Shown: positions 14,054-15,664 of the stretch, in pieces
Layout: each line of letters begins with the position of its first letter
How positions within the stretch are numbered: position 1 is the first letter of the stretch
Assembly (NCBI GenBank): GCA_013812805.1
Contig: JACCSV010000096.1
Coordinates: 1 to 15,664, forward strand
DNA: 15,664 nucleotides
Direction: 5' to 3'
Source: Sphingomonas sp.
GTDB lineage: Bacteria; Pseudomonadota; Alphaproteobacteria; Sphingomonadales; Sphingomonadaceae
Notes under the pieces: generated by a model
Databases searched by the model: none
What the model was told of the DNA's origin: nothing
What the model saw: the letters and a program-made list of their open reading frames with translations, nothing else
Translations under genes and position numbers: made by a program

Positions 14054-14515
14054 ATGGCTGCGCAGTTCCTCGAAGGCGATCTCGACCGCGCCGACGTCAG
14101 GGCCCTGCTCGAGCTGCACTTCAGCGCGATGCGCTCGACCTCGCCGCCCGACGCCTGCCACGTGCTTGCCCTCGACGGCCTTCGCGAGCCCGGCCTCACC
14201 TTTTGGTCGATGCGCGAGGACGGCCGGCTGCTCGGAGTCGGCGCCCTCAAGCAGCTGGCGCCAGACCACGGCGAGGTAAAATCAATGCGCACCGCCCCGG
14301 AGGCGCTCGGCCGCGGCGTCGGAACGGCGATTCTCGCTCATATCGTCGCCGCGGCGCGGTCGCGTGGCTATTCCCGGCTTAGCCTTGAAACCGGAAGCAC
14401 CAAGCCCTTCGAGGCCGCGCTTCGCCTCTACCAACGTGAAGGCTTTCTTCCCTGCGGCCCGTTCGGCGGCTACCAGGCGACGCCGTTCACCCGCTTCTTC
14501 ACCCGCGCGCTCTAG
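14054..14515 (+). CDS. GNAT family N-acetyltransferase
   Basis: This 153-residue protein is a single GNAT domain. The acetyl-CoA-binding motif A spans about 74-100: VKSMRTAPEALGRGVGTAIL, with the R/Q-x-x-G-x-G/A core written as GRGVG. A helix and the strand GYSRLSLETGS follow, then the conserved AALRLYQREGFLPC, in which the tyrosine may serve as general acid. GNAT enzymes transfer acetyl groups to small amines or proteins; the substrate cannot be told here. No strong ribosome site is seen. The gene is divergent from DUF1203-ada across 78 bases and ends 57-60 bases before a terminator-like hairpin, so it is probably transcribed apart from the ATP synthase operon. Confidence 0.9.
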   Translation: MAAQFLEGDLDRADVRALLELHFSAMRSTSPPDACHVLALDGLREPGLTFWSMREDGRLLGVGALKQLAPDHGEVKSMRTAPEALGRGVGTAILAHIVAAARSRGYSRLSLETGSTKPFEAALRLYQREGFLPCGPFGGYQATPFTRFFTRAL

Positions 14516-14528
14516 GGCGCGACCCGCC

Positions 14529-14555
14529 TTGCATCGCCCGCCCCCCCTTGCTAGG
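14529..14555 (+). promoter_or_regulatory. Candidate promoter before the ATP synthase operon
   Basis: TTGCAT (14529-14534) is followed, after 15 bases that include a C-run, by GCTAGG (14550-14555). The match is weak. If it is the operon promoter, the transcript would run through the hairpin at 14572-14595 before reaching atpH. Confidence 0.3.
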
Positions 14556-14571
14556 GGCGCGCCAACCCATC

Positions 14572-14595
14572 GGGGGCGCTCGAAGCGCCTCTTTT
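14572..14595 (+). terminator. Intrinsic terminator-like hairpin between the GNAT gene and atpH
   Basis: GGCGCT (14575-14580), loop CGA and AGCGCC (14584-14589) form a 6-bp perfect stem, extendable to 9 bp with G-U and G-C pairs, directly followed by TCTTTT (14590-14595). It ends GNAT transcription or, if the operon promoter lies upstream, could act as an attenuator for atpH. Confidence 0.6.
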
Positions 14596-14631
14596 CGCAT
14601 GGGCAATATTCCGATTTGGAGCTTTGGGCGC

Positions 14632-15664
<1,033 letters not shown>

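Overview
The window looks like a chromosomal segment from a high-GC alphaproteobacterium, most likely a sphingomonad (Sphingomonas or a close relative). This rests on the wording of PurC, PriA, AtpH and AtpA, the GC-rich third codon positions, and a palindromic intergenic repeat (GTCATTGCGAG ... GAAGCAATCCAG and its complement) that is common in such genomes. No phage, insertion sequence, CRISPR array, rRNA or tRNA was seen. Coding density is high: the longest gap between genes is about 150 bases.

Left part (1-5567), mostly minus strand. An exported RidA-family protein (540-1040) lies just upstream of a Tat-exported flavin amine oxidase that runs off the left edge (1-509). The pair fits an oxidase that makes imines and a partner that hydrolyses them. 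A plus-strand DUF2383 four-helix protein (1182-1631) ends at a strong hairpin terminator. It faces a minus-strand run: a GcvA-type LysR regulator (4638-5567), a DUF421 membrane protein, a DUF202 membrane protein (4-base ATGA overlap) and an exported protein built of TonB_C-like units (1672-3576). That last protein has exactly 14 cysteines in seven spaced pairs and appears to carry an internal duplication of about 250 residues. The lysR promoter is near-leaderless and overlaps a T-N11-A dyad.

Middle part (5721-9233), plus strand. Two small uncharacterised genes (57 and about 57-60 residues) come first. Next is purC, whose likely promoter sits inside a hairpin. The dispersed palindrome follows and reaches into the annotated start of priA, and then priA itself.

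Right part (9292-15664). Two tandem paralogous exported metalloprotease-like/TPR proteins (HEYAHH ... EGFAEF) are each preceded by a similar promoter and leader in which the ribosome binding site sits in a small hairpin loop. On the minus strand a DUF1203 gene and a bifunctional ada gene overlap by ATGA; ada converges on the second paralog so that both stop codons share one CTAG. A GNAT acetyltransferase then leads to a terminator-like hairpin and the start of the ATP synthase operon (atpH with a probable GTG start, then atpA, cut by the right edge).

The observations best worth following are the TonB_C-like protein and its membrane-protein neighbours, the tandem metalloprotease paralogs with their conserved leaders, the exported RidA/oxidase pair and the small-gene pair upstream of purC. 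None is a proven new system.
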